Of a stretch of 64,000 nt of DNA, positions 16,877 to 25,969 are shown in pieces (the first letter of the stretch is position 1; each line of letters opens with the position of its first letter). Made by a program: the position numbers and the translations under genes. Source of the stretch: CAYPJE01 sp964410945 (GTDB lineage: Bacteria > Fidelibacterota > Marinisomatia > Marinisomatales > TCS56); the NCBI GenBank assembly GCA_964410945.1, contig CAYPJE010000004.1, positions 1 to 64,000 of the forward strand, written 5' to 3'. Under the pieces are notes generated by a model. That model had not been told where the DNA came from. It was given only the letters and a program-made list of their open reading frames with translations, and did no database searches.

Positions 16877-17800
16877 TCAATTCAGGAATATCCAAACCAT
16901 CATTCCGATATATCCTAAAAACAGGATCATAGATGTCAGACGCGGAATCGGTTGACGCATCCTGGCTACCGGGATCAATATAATCCCAAATATCAGCATC
17001 ATGGGAATTTCCATTCTCAAGATCTCCCTTTCGACAACCATAGGCCGTACAATCGATACAATACCAATCACAGACAAAATATTGAACAGGTTTGAGCCGA
17101 CAATATTACCGATTGAAATACCACTCTGTTTTCTGAAGGCTGCTACCAGTGAAGTCGCCAGCTCCGGCAGTGATGTTCCCAGGGCAACAATCGTCATACC
17201 GATAACAATTTCTGAAATCCCGCAGATAGTCGCCAGTTCAACCGCCCCTTTTACAAACAGATCGGCACCCCAGGTCAATACGGCAATCCCGACAATCAGC
17301 AGGAACAGGCTGCGGGGAACGGGAATATAAATTTGGTGTGGCTGCTCGACATCATCCGGAGGTTGTTTGATATGCATCCAGGTATAGACCAACAGGCCAA
17401 AAAACAGAAGCGCTCCTTCCCAGCGCTGAATCATACCGTTTAAACAGAAAACCGTAAATAATAACGCAACCGCCAGATAAATCCAGATTTCACGGATGAT
17501 GGAACGATAGACAACCGTGATCGGAAATACCAGGGAGCTCAGACCCAGCACCAGGCCGACATTGGCAATATTTGAACCGATTACATTGCCAATCGCAATC
17601 GACTCACGATTTTCTATGGCAGCTACCATACTGACCATAAGTTCCGGGAAAGAGGTTCCGAACGCAACCACTGTCAAACCGATTACCAGTGGAGATATAC
17701 CCAACCGGCCGGCCAGATTAGCCCCTCCCTTCACCATCCATTCCGCCCCCAGGTACAGGAAGATACCTCCGATTATCAGCATTAAAATACTGGCCAGCAT
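16877..17800 (-). CDS. Calcium/sodium antiporter, CaCA family (YrbG-like)
   Basis: 307 residues with about ten hydrophobic segments. Two inverted alpha-repeats carry the ion-binding signatures GTSFPELMVS and GTSLPELATS, each preceded by a G-N-x-x-G-S-N segment. Exchanges Ca2+ for Na+ or H+ across the inner membrane. Start overlaps the nadD stop by one base. Confidence 0.93.
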   Translation of the reverse strand: MLASILMLIIGGIFLYLGAEWMVKGGANLAGRLGISPLVIGLTVVAFGTSFPELMVSMVAAIENRESIAIGNVIGSNIANVGLVLGLSSLVFPITVVYRSIIREIWIYLAVALLFTVFCLNGMIQRWEGALLFFGLLVYTWMHIKQPPDDVEQPHQIYIPVPRSLFLLIVGIAVLTWGADLFVKGAVELATICGISEIVIGMTIVALGTSLPELATSLVAAFRKQSGISIGNIVGSNLFNILSVIGIVSIVRPMVVEREILRMEIPMMLIFGIILIPVARMRQPIPRLTSMILFLGYIGMMVWIFLN

Positions 17801-18384
17801 CAGGAATACAAGTTATGCTGGTTAATGTACTCCCAGACCTGCTGGGTTACCATATAGCGGATAGTTTTATCATCCTTCCAACGTTGTCGAATGACCGAAG
17901 ATGAAATCTCAAAGCGGGGAATATTGGCAAAGCGAACCGCCTGGAGCAACCATGTCGGTACATCGCTGGGCCGGAAACCAGGACGTATGGCGACTATTAT
18001 ACGGCATTCACGCACCAGCTGTTCAGGTTCCTTCCAGTTAACGATATCGGGAAGTGTATCGCTGCCAACCAGGAAATAGACATCCTTGCTGTCTAACCTG
18101 TGCTCCTCTTTCAGTTCCATGACCGTATCGATGGAATAAGATATTCCCTGACGCCGGATTTCAATCTGGGAGATGGAAAAATTGGGATTCTCTGCCACCG
18201 CCAGGTTCAGCATTTCCAGCCGATGATCTATTGGTGTTACCCGATTGGAATTCTTATGCGGTGGTTGGTAAGCGGGGATGAAGATAATTCGGTCGAAATG
18301 CTCGGCCTCGAATATCGTTTGCGCAATCAGCAGATGACCTATATGCGGTGGATCAAATGTACCACCAAACAGGCATAGTTTCAT
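17800..18384 (-). CDS. nadD: Nicotinate-nucleotide adenylyltransferase
   Basis: 194 residues. GGTFDPPHIGHLLIAQ gives the HxGH nucleotidyltransferase motif; a SSSVIRQR block (ISSTxIR type) is near the C-terminus. Makes deamido-NAD from nicotinate mononucleotide and ATP. It overlaps bamD by 4 bases and the antiporter by 1. Confidence 0.96.
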   Translation of the reverse strand: MKLCLFGGTFDPPHIGHLLIAQTIFEAEHFDRIIFIPAYQPPHKNSNRVTPIDHRLEMLNLAVAENPNFSISQIEIRRQGISYSIDTVMELKEEHRLDSKDVYFLVGSDTLPDIVNWKEPEQLVRECRIIVAIRPGFRPSDVPTWLLQAVRFANIPRFEISSSVIRQRWKDDKTIRYMVTQQVWEYINQHNLYS

Positions 18385-19178
18385 TTTTCCCGGCGTTTTT
18401 TCTCGTTTATTGCAGCCTGAATATACGCCTCGGCCTGGTCTGATAAGCCATTAGAATCAATAATTTCCTTATTTTCACTGTAATAAGCTTGAGCCTGCTC
18501 GATATCCGGTAGCATGCAATAGGCATGGATACTTTCCACAAAGGCCATGGCAAATGATTCAGTATCATAATAGTTGGTAATAACCTCTTCAAAGGCAATC
18601 AGGGCCGGTCCCGGTTCATCCATTTTCAAATACAGAATTCCTGATTCATAGGCTTTCTTACCTAATTTTTCCCGTAACTGTTTATTTGCTTCGATAGCGT
18701 CAGCCCGGAATTCAGAATTTGGAAAATCATCGAGGAAATCCTGAATTGAATCCATGGCCTTGACAGTATAATTCTGATCGTGAAAATACTTTGGGGATTC
18801 GGCAATATAGCACTCACAGATCCTGTACCTGGCACGCTCGATAAACTCCGAGAAGGGCATCCGCCGGATCATACGCTCATATTCAGATATGGCCAACAGG
18901 TATTCCTTATTCAGGAAATAGGATTCGGCCAGATAGAAAGATGCGTCATCACCCCACTCGGTGTGGGCTCCACTGATTACGGCCTGGTTGAATTCCTCCT
19001 GAGCCCGCAGGTATTTCTTTTTCTCCAGCAGTTCCAGTCCGGTTTCATAGTTTTCACGTCCGTCCAGTGACATGCTGCCGGCTTTACCGCCGGCACATCC
19101 TCCGATAAACAGTATACCAAAAACCAGTATAAACGATCCTAATAACCGTTTCTTAGTCAATCCACTTACAAAAATCAT
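18381..19178 (-). CDS. bamD: Outer-membrane assembly lipoprotein BamD
   Basis: 265 residues. Signal peptide with lipobox IGGC (Cys28) followed by tetratricopeptide repeats with AEEFNQA-, DASFYLAESYF- and ARYRICECY-type helices. BamD is the essential lipoprotein partner of BamA in beta-barrel insertion at the inner face of the outer membrane. It follows the DUF5683 gene by 18 bases and closes a run of envelope genes. Confidence 0.9.
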   Translation of the reverse strand: MIFVSGLTKKRLLGSFILVFGILFIGGCAGGKAGSMSLDGRENYETGLELLEKKKYLRAQEEFNQAVISGAHTEWGDDASFYLAESYFLNKEYLLAISEYERMIRRMPFSEFIERARYRICECYIAESPKYFHDQNYTVKAMDSIQDFLDDFPNSEFRADAIEANKQLREKLGKKAYESGILYLKMDEPGPALIAFEEVITNYYDTESFAMAFVESIHAYCMLPDIEQAQAYYSENKEIIDSNGLSDQAEAYIQAAINEKKRREK

Positions 19179-19196
19179 ATCCCACCTGATAATTAA

Positions 19197-20105
19197 TTAA
19201 AATCTTACCGATACAGCCAGCCCGCCAATGCCATAACGCGAATTACGGTCATAGATCAGACCCAGCGATGTATCGTGAATTTTTTCTTTGCGATTGGCAG
19301 CCTGGCTGGAGTAGACTGCTTCTATTGCGCTTATGACATGATTGAACATGACGGCGCTCACCGCATAACCGGCCACTTTCAGCATCTGGTTGCTGTCATA
19401 GCGCATGTCCAGATAATCTTCCTTATTGGAGGTCATATAAATGTACTCGGTACTGTCTCCAACATCCTTTTCCTTTTTTTCCCACATCGGATCGCCATCA
19501 TCGTCGTAAGCATCATCCCAGCCCCCCAGGAATTGATCGTATTTTCCAATGTTCTCATAGAAATCACGATCACGCAACATAGTCATGCCATCAATTGAAC
19601 TGGAGTGATATAATTCTTCTGATGATAGATAACTACCCTGATAAATAATTGTTAACTGATGTGTGCCTTTGAAAACATTGGATGTGGAATCAAAGGTGTT
19701 ATATAATTCGTAGCTAACCTGATTACCATTATAGAACCAATCATAAAGCGACCAGTGCTCGTCGGCGAATTCTTCGTATTCCAGCCGTTTGTCTTCCGCT
19801 GAGTTGGTCAGGGTCCACCAGGTTACGATACCGGCGGCCTCAATACCGGCAAAGATGGCGGCCCGCCACCAGGTTTTATTATAGGCCTGGCCTAATCCTG
19901 GTATTACCAGCGACATCAGCATTGGCCGGGCATGGAATTCTGTCGTCCGGATCAATGCGCTGGAATCATTAAGGGCTGCCTGCCCATTATCATCGGCAGC
20001 TGCATAGGCAAACTGAACTGTATTCAAGGCCGAGCCATAGCGGCTATTGTAATTAAAAAGGTCATTGGCAAATCCGCTGCTAATTAACAACAGGCCGATC
20101 AACAT
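19197..20105 (-). CDS. DUF5683-type membrane protein
   Basis: About 302 residues from the ATG at 20105, chosen because it gives a clean signal peptide (MLIGLLLISSGFAND) and begins 10 bases after the previous stop; a longer frame would overlap the upstream gene. The core PGLGQAYNKTWWRAAIF is the hallmark of the DUF5683 family, common in the FCB group. A second hydrophobic segment lies near the C-terminus, which ends GGLAVSVRF like an outer-membrane strand. Function unknown. Confidence 0.8.
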   Translation of the reverse strand: MLIGLLLISSGFANDLFNYNSRYGSALNTVQFAYAAADDNGQAALNDSSALIRTTEFHARPMLMSLVIPGLGQAYNKTWWRAAIFAGIEAAGIVTWWTLTNSAEDKRLEYEEFADEHWSLYDWFYNGNQVSYELYNTFDSTSNVFKGTHQLTIIYQGSYLSSEELYHSSSIDGMTMLRDRDFYENIGKYDQFLGGWDDAYDDDGDPMWEKKEKDVGDSTEYIYMTSNKEDYLDMRYDSNQMLKVAGYAVSAVMFNHVISAIEAVYSSQAANRKEKIHDTSLGLIYDRNSRYGIGGLAVSVRF

Positions 20106-20115
20106 GATTTTAATT

Positions 20116-23070
20116 CTAGAATCCGAACAAGATACTGGCATAAACCCTCGGTTCCTTTCCATAACGATAAATATCGCCGTTTATGTTACGCTGGAATTCA
20201 TCCAGACCATAGTGCAATTCCAATCCAATTGCGGTAGGATAATTATAAAACGAAAAACCATCGAAACGCAATTCCATTCCGACTGATCTTTTCAAATCAA
20301 AATGATCCCATCCGTTACTCCAGGCGTCGCCAAACTGGCCGATCAATCCGATTGTACTGTTACTCAGTGAGAACCAGCCCACCGGAAACGATCGCAGGTA
20401 AAGCCAGGGTACCCGAAGGGTCAATTTCCCTACAGCCTGTTTATTACCTTCGATCGAGTAAAACGGATAACCCTGCAGGCCGGGTAATCCACCAGCAAAG
20501 AAATTGAAAAATGAATCGGCTTCCGCGTTTGATAACCAACCCAGATTAGTTTCGACATTGAAGGTCCAGCGGTTGGTATAGGGAATTTCAAAATGCGATT
20601 CACTTTCCAGATAAACCCTGAAAAGATTATTGTTATCGAATTCTTCCACCAGCGTCCCGGCGTCGGATAAATTCAGTCCGTTGATAAATTCATTCAATTC
20701 GTATTTCAGGTCAAGATGATATGACAATCCTTTGGACGGATTTATTCCACTATCGGCCCGTGGTTTGACTAAATTACCATCGACCAGCACACCAAGATGG
20801 ACAGCCCGATAATAATCATAGGCCAATCCCTGCTCCAGACTGCTGGTTGGTAATTTCTCCTTTATCAGAGTCCGGTATCTCTGCCAGGACAAATATGTAT
20901 TAACCTGGTTAAATCCGAACAATCTCCACCGCAATCCGGTCTGCAACTGAATCAACCGGAAACGCAGATTGTCATCGATGGGGTAAACCGAATAATAATT
21001 CTGTTCCTGCTGATTCCTGGTCAGGTAGATCACTTCGGTGTACCAGGTCGGTTTGAAACGATTCAACTCAAACAGCAGATACAGATCCAGATCGCGGTCT
21101 TTATTGACCGAAGCCTGTCCGAACACAGCGACACGGTTCAATACTTCTGCGGAATAAAAATAAATTCCCGGCTTAAACGTACCGTATTCATACATTAATT
21201 TGGGCAGGATGAACATGGTTGTAAAATCATCGGTGTACAGACGGGCCGGAGTTTCATCAATGGTAGCTATCGGTTCAGCCAGATCGCCGTGAATAACATA
21301 ATAATCGGCATTATAACCAACATCTTCCTGATCCACATAACTGAGTGAGTCCAGCAGGACAATGTTATAGGACTGATCGTCATACATTGAATAGAGGATT
21401 TGTCCATTGACCGAGATACTTGGAGTAAAAGCGCCTCCAAATACATTCGTCAAATAACCCTGGCGGCCGGAAACCGGATCGATGGAATACAGGTTAAATA
21501 TTCCGCTTTTATCCTGGGAATAGACTATCTGCCCATCAGCACCTACAACCATATTTCGCTCATCCCACCCTGCGGCGTTAAAAACATCGCCGAGCGAGGA
21601 ATCAGCAAGGCTCAGGTAACCGATATTCCTGAAATGATGGTTGGAATAATCAAACAGCAACTGATTTGATGAAGCATCGTAGTTTAAAGAATATACTGCC
21701 CGGTGATCATTGAAATCGGTCAGCTTTTCGATAGAATTATCCTTCAGGTGTAAATAATAAATATTCTGATAACCATCATAAGATGTGAGATAAGCAATGG
21801 CACTGTCCGCCGGAACAAATACGGGAGAATAGGCGCGCGAATCCACGGTCAGGCGTTGCTCCTTTTCTGTACCGAAATCATATTGATAAAGGTCGAAATA
21901 CCGTGATCCGTGCTTATTCGGTTGTTTATTGCGCTTATTATAATAGATGGTATGTCCGTCCGGATGCCAGGTGGCGGCATGCCAGATTCCTTTGGCAATC
22001 AGCTCTTCACTGTTGTCCTCCAGGTCATAGACATACAAATCGGTTTGGGACATATAATCATTATTTTTATTGGACAGATAGGCAAATTTGCTCCCGGATG
22101 GATTCCATACCGGATAAAGATTGGCAGTACCTTCCGTGGAAATCACCTTACCTGTTTGTTCGGCTGCCTTCACCGATTCCGTTAACACGGAATAGCGCTG
22201 TTCCAGCTTGGATTTGAATTCATTATAAAGCCGATCAGCAGGCAGGCCCAGAACATTTTCGATCGCCCGGTTAATATTATATTGCATCGGGCGACCAAGT
22301 TCTTCAAATAATAATCGCAATTTATCGGGACCATAGGTAACGGCGATGTATTTGGTCAGGGCAAATCCGGAATTGTATATCGATTCGTTACCCACCCCCT
22401 TTTTGCCAAAGGTATTCATCTGGGCCAGGGAAAACAATTCATTATGTCTTACCCGGTCCCTTAATAACATATCCCGATGACTGTCCCAGATATCCCATGA
22501 GGCACCCTCGTAATTATATTGGGCAACACCTTCCGCCAACCAGGGTGGTACGGTAGTGAAAGGTAAAGGATAACTTATTATCCGGTTCGGGTAGCCGTAT
22601 AATACATCCTGACGCTTCTCCTTTTCGTAACCCATGAACTGCAGATAGGCGGCAGGAATTTTCAGTCCGGCCTTCATTGCCACCTGCATGGAAACGATAT
22701 GGGAAAACTCATGGGTCACTACTTCCTGCAACCAGCGGTGACTACCACGCAGATTGAAATCCAACGGTGTGGCCCAGATGTAAATCTTATTGTCATAGAA
22801 AAAGGCAAAGCCATTGGAAAAATCATCGATATCCAAGAAAACCAGATCGGTTTTTTCCGGTGGTTCGTATTGGTACAGTTCTGTTATATGAGGATAAACC
22901 CGCTCGGCGACAACGGCAGCTTCCCGGGCTGTTGTTTCGGTGGCCTCATAAAAATGAATCTGAAAATGTTCGGTCTCGAAGGTCTGCCACTCCAGTTCGG
23001 GGTGATTATAATCCAGTTGGGCAAACAGGACGGTACACAGCAGCAGCAGGATAGAAAGAATTTTTCGCAT
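20116..23070 (-). CDS. Surface zinc peptidase / TolB-like propeller / beta-barrel fusion
   Basis: 984 residues. A signal peptide (1-17) is followed by a gluzincin-type domain with HEFSH (120-124) and WLAEGVAQY (Glu180, third zinc ligand), like peptidase MA. Residues about 310-620 carry TolB/PD40-type repeats (GTANLYPVWNPSGSKFAYLS, GIWHAATWHPDG). The C-terminal third looks like a surface-antigen beta-barrel (GLPGLQGYPFY) and ends in the barrel-terminal ILFGF. The zinc site is intact, so it is predicted to be an outer-membrane-anchored protease. The substrate is unknown. It lies 2 bases below the M6-like gene in an envelope cluster ending with bamD. Confidence 0.85.
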   Translation of the reverse strand: MRKILSILLLLCTVLFAQLDYNHPELEWQTFETEHFQIHFYEATETTAREAAVVAERVYPHITELYQYEPPEKTDLVFLDIDDFSNGFAFFYDNKIYIWATPLDFNLRGSHRWLQEVVTHEFSHIVSMQVAMKAGLKIPAAYLQFMGYEKEKRQDVLYGYPNRIISYPLPFTTVPPWLAEGVAQYNYEGASWDIWDSHRDMLLRDRVRHNELFSLAQMNTFGKKGVGNESIYNSGFALTKYIAVTYGPDKLRLLFEELGRPMQYNINRAIENVLGLPADRLYNEFKSKLEQRYSVLTESVKAAEQTGKVISTEGTANLYPVWNPSGSKFAYLSNKNNDYMSQTDLYVYDLEDNSEELIAKGIWHAATWHPDGHTIYYNKRNKQPNKHGSRYFDLYQYDFGTEKEQRLTVDSRAYSPVFVPADSAIAYLTSYDGYQNIYYLHLKDNSIEKLTDFNDHRAVYSLNYDASSNQLLFDYSNHHFRNIGYLSLADSSLGDVFNAAGWDERNMVVGADGQIVYSQDKSGIFNLYSIDPVSGRQGYLTNVFGGAFTPSISVNGQILYSMYDDQSYNIVLLDSLSYVDQEDVGYNADYYVIHGDLAEPIATIDETPARLYTDDFTTMFILPKLMYEYGTFKPGIYFYSAEVLNRVAVFGQASVNKDRDLDLYLLFELNRFKPTWYTEVIYLTRNQQEQNYYSVYPIDDNLRFRLIQLQTGLRWRLFGFNQVNTYLSWQRYRTLIKEKLPTSSLEQGLAYDYYRAVHLGVLVDGNLVKPRADSGINPSKGLSYHLDLKYELNEFINGLNLSDAGTLVEEFDNNNLFRVYLESESHFEIPYTNRWTFNVETNLGWLSNAEADSFFNFFAGGLPGLQGYPFYSIEGNKQAVGKLTLRVPWLYLRSFPVGWFSLSNSTIGLIGQFGDAWSNGWDHFDLKRSVGMELRFDGFSFYNYPTAIGLELHYGLDEFQRNINGDIYRYGKEPRVYASILFGF

Positions 23071-23072
23071 GA

Positions 23073-25943
23073 TCAGTGAATAACGCTGGCTTTTAGAATT
23101 ACAGTCTTGGATTTGCCAGCATTTTCAGCTACCAGCCGGCAGAAATATAACCCGGAATCATAATCACTGATATCCCATTCATATTCAAATACCGACTGCT
23201 GATTCAGATCATCGACTTCAATCTTTTTTACCTGATAACCGGCAATATCAAAAATGGTTATCGTTAACGTCTCAGCGTTACCTATAAAGGATCTGATCCT
23301 GATCATATCGCCATAGCCCGGATTCGGATAGCAATAAGATTTGTCGGCTTCCAAAAGCCCGGAAACAGATACTGGTTGACCAGGACTGGAAAGTATAAAA
23401 TTTTGATCCTTATACAGGTTCCCAGCCGGGCCAGACCATTCATTACCATCTGTCACTTGGAGCGAATCAAAATGCCAGATGGTCGAATAGCTGAAGATTG
23501 CCGATCTTCCCAGGTAATCACCAACCTGCTGTAACCTGTTGTCCCCTGAGTTAGCCAAGCGATATTGGAGATTTCCCTGCCAGTCCAGAATAATGACTTC
23601 GCCCTCTTCATTCTGTGTGACTATCTCCGGATGCTCGGTCCCGAACAAATTGCGGATCAGCAGGTTGCCGGTGACAGACATATTAACGGGGAATCCATTC
23701 ATCTGGTATAAATCCTGGGTATAAGCAGTCAGACTGCCATTGTTGTCGGCAACTACAATATCTGCTTTGCCATCCAGGTCTAAATCGGCCAGAGCGATTT
23801 TGTAAATACTAGGGTGCTCACGGTAAGCTGTGGGCGAAACGGAAATAATATCGGCTGCCGATTCAGTCTCTGTCCACCATACACTATAATCCTCATTGGA
23901 GTTAGGTGCAGTATAACTGACGCTAACCTGATTCAATTCCGGTTCGGGATTAAGGATACCAGAGCTCACACCTGCTGCGTCCAACGTCATCAAGACACCG
24001 CCGGAATTCATCACTGTCACTTCATTGACCGTTTGGCTGCCGTAAATGATCCAGTCACCGGAAACGTAAATTGAATGGTACCAGGAAAGCAGCAGGTTTT
24101 CACTATTGGCATCATATTCAAAAACCCGGATCAAAACCGAATCGGCAATTGTTTCAGCAATTACAATTGACTTGCTGACTGCGACTCCGGCAGTAATAAA
24201 AATATCATAATCCTCTGAAGAAACACTGGTAAACGGCACCGGATTTACAGGTGTATCCACTGACCACCATATTGAATCTGATCCACCGATCAATTCCGGG
24301 TGGCCGTCATCATCAATATCAACCGATAAACGCAGATTCAGAGTAGTATCGGGAAAACCGGTGACTATTAAATCAGAGTGAATGCTGATGGTCATAGTAT
24401 CACCGGGGAAACCTATATCCTCAATAATAAGATGGCTGGCAGCGCCCGAATTCGAGCGTGTATCAGGATAGGTATGGGGACCAAACACCAAGGGAAGGCC
24501 GGTCACATTCCGGTATAAATTTTCATACTCCGGATTCCCCTGGTACCAGATATCACCAAAATAACCTGAGGTTGGATCGGTGAAAGTAAATACATTTATC
24601 TGTCCGATATCCTGGGCACCATCGGCCTCTTCCAGATCAACACCGCGGTGTTCCCGGTTCGCGTTTACGGTAAAATCCGCTATACCGGCATTAATCACAT
24701 CTTCATCGATATGCCAGATCAAAAGACCCGATCCCGGTAATCCCAGATCATAATTTGGAATCTCGGTTACAACACCGATGGAATCAAATCCAATTGCGAC
24801 CGAATCGAACAGTATTTCCACAAAAGGCGGATAACGAGGATTATCAATATCAGCTTCTTCTTCTGCCTTGTACATGGCCCAGCGGATCGAATCGATACTC
24901 ACCTCCGGACGGAGCCAATTATTCCGGTTCTCGATCAAAAAATATTCAGACTGGTTGAGATCCAGTTTTACCTGATTGCCATTCTCCCGCCGGATAACAT
25001 CAATTTCATCGCCCGGGGCTGCGACTTCAGGTTCTTCCCATCCGGCATAGTAGCGCGCCCAGGCTACCGGCGGAGCAGGTATCAGTCCCCGGCCATTATT
25101 TGAACCCTGATCCATCAAACCGAAAATACCAACACCGGTCTGCCCGGTTTCGATATTCCACAGCGGTGGAAATCCATTGGCAAAGCCAAACAACATAACA
25201 GCGGTACCCGTTAGACCGTACTGGTAATCACATGGTTCACTGGCTCCGTAAAATATATCCTCGGAAATGGAATAAAGAAGGTGGTTCTGAGTTTCCGGTA
25301 GAATAATGCCCCGATCGATAATGTGACCGCCAACCGTGATACCTGAAGATCCCAGATGTTCAGCGATCATATTCGGATCAACATAAGTTGAAGGAATGTC
25401 TTCCGGTGTCGGGTCAAGATAAGGCAGTTCAAAATCCTGGCCGATACCGGCATGATATACAATAACAACATCATAATCAGAGAAATCTATCTGATCTATA
25501 GAGTACGCCAATTCAACGGCATCCTTAAATAATTCCACCAACCTTAGTTCATGATTATCTTCATCACCGTAACCATGATAATAGGCCATCGAATCCGGTA
25601 ATTCGTAACTGGCGTTTAGTCCAGCCGGGTATAAATCAGAATTATCCAGATCAATTCCAAACTGGTCTTTAGAAACCGAGCGGAAGTAATTATTCATCGC
25701 CTTAAGCTGGGCTTCGAAATATACTCGGTTATGCGGTGGCGGATCGATTGTGTAATTGCCACAGGTATCATAATCCGCATCGATCATGAATTGTCCAGTC
25801 CCGGTTGTGCCGGGATTTGAATCGGATTTAAATGATACCCGGAGTGCGGCCACTTTCCTGAAGCCGGTTATATCAGCATAAATCAATCCGGTTAATAGAA
25901 TGAAGTAAAGTGCAACAGCCCTTTTTCTGGCGCTCACAATCAT
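23073..25943 (-). CDS. Secreted M6-peptidase-like protein with degenerate active site and C-terminal sorting domain
   Basis: 956 residues. Signal peptide 1-23. Residues about 30-480 resemble M6 (immune inhibitor A-type) peptidases, including the downstream GIFGLMDQGS block. At the expected HExGH zinc motif the sequence reads MLFGF (250-254) before ANGFPPLWN, so all three zinc-site residues are lost. Later regions include beta-sandwich and FG-GAP-like segments (ADLDLDGKADIVVADNNG). The last 80 residues form a type IX-like sorting module (YPNPG, ITIFDIAGYQVKKI, LYFCRLV). It is probably a surface-displayed pseudoprotease. The adjacent PorV-like gene fits a type IX export route. Confidence 0.83.
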   Translation of the reverse strand: MIVSARKRAVALYFILLTGLIYADITGFRKVAALRVSFKSDSNPGTTGTGQFMIDADYDTCGNYTIDPPPHNRVYFEAQLKAMNNYFRSVSKDQFGIDLDNSDLYPAGLNASYELPDSMAYYHGYGDEDNHELRLVELFKDAVELAYSIDQIDFSDYDVVIVYHAGIGQDFELPYLDPTPEDIPSTYVDPNMIAEHLGSSGITVGGHIIDRGIILPETQNHLLYSISEDIFYGASEPCDYQYGLTGTAVMLFGFANGFPPLWNIETGQTGVGIFGLMDQGSNNGRGLIPAPPVAWARYYAGWEEPEVAAPGDEIDVIRRENGNQVKLDLNQSEYFLIENRNNWLRPEVSIDSIRWAMYKAEEEADIDNPRYPPFVEILFDSVAIGFDSIGVVTEIPNYDLGLPGSGLLIWHIDEDVINAGIADFTVNANREHRGVDLEEADGAQDIGQINVFTFTDPTSGYFGDIWYQGNPEYENLYRNVTGLPLVFGPHTYPDTRSNSGAASHLIIEDIGFPGDTMTISIHSDLIVTGFPDTTLNLRLSVDIDDDGHPELIGGSDSIWWSVDTPVNPVPFTSVSSEDYDIFITAGVAVSKSIVIAETIADSVLIRVFEYDANSENLLLSWYHSIYVSGDWIIYGSQTVNEVTVMNSGGVLMTLDAAGVSSGILNPEPELNQVSVSYTAPNSNEDYSVWWTETESAADIISVSPTAYREHPSIYKIALADLDLDGKADIVVADNNGSLTAYTQDLYQMNGFPVNMSVTGNLLIRNLFGTEHPEIVTQNEEGEVIILDWQGNLQYRLANSGDNRLQQVGDYLGRSAIFSYSTIWHFDSLQVTDGNEWSGPAGNLYKDQNFILSSPGQPVSVSGLLEADKSYCYPNPGYGDMIRIRSFIGNAETLTITIFDIAGYQVKKIEVDDLNQQSVFEYEWDISDYDSGLYFCRLVAENAGKSKTVILKASVIH

Positions 25944-25969
25944 CGACCTTTTAGCTTAAATGGATAAAA

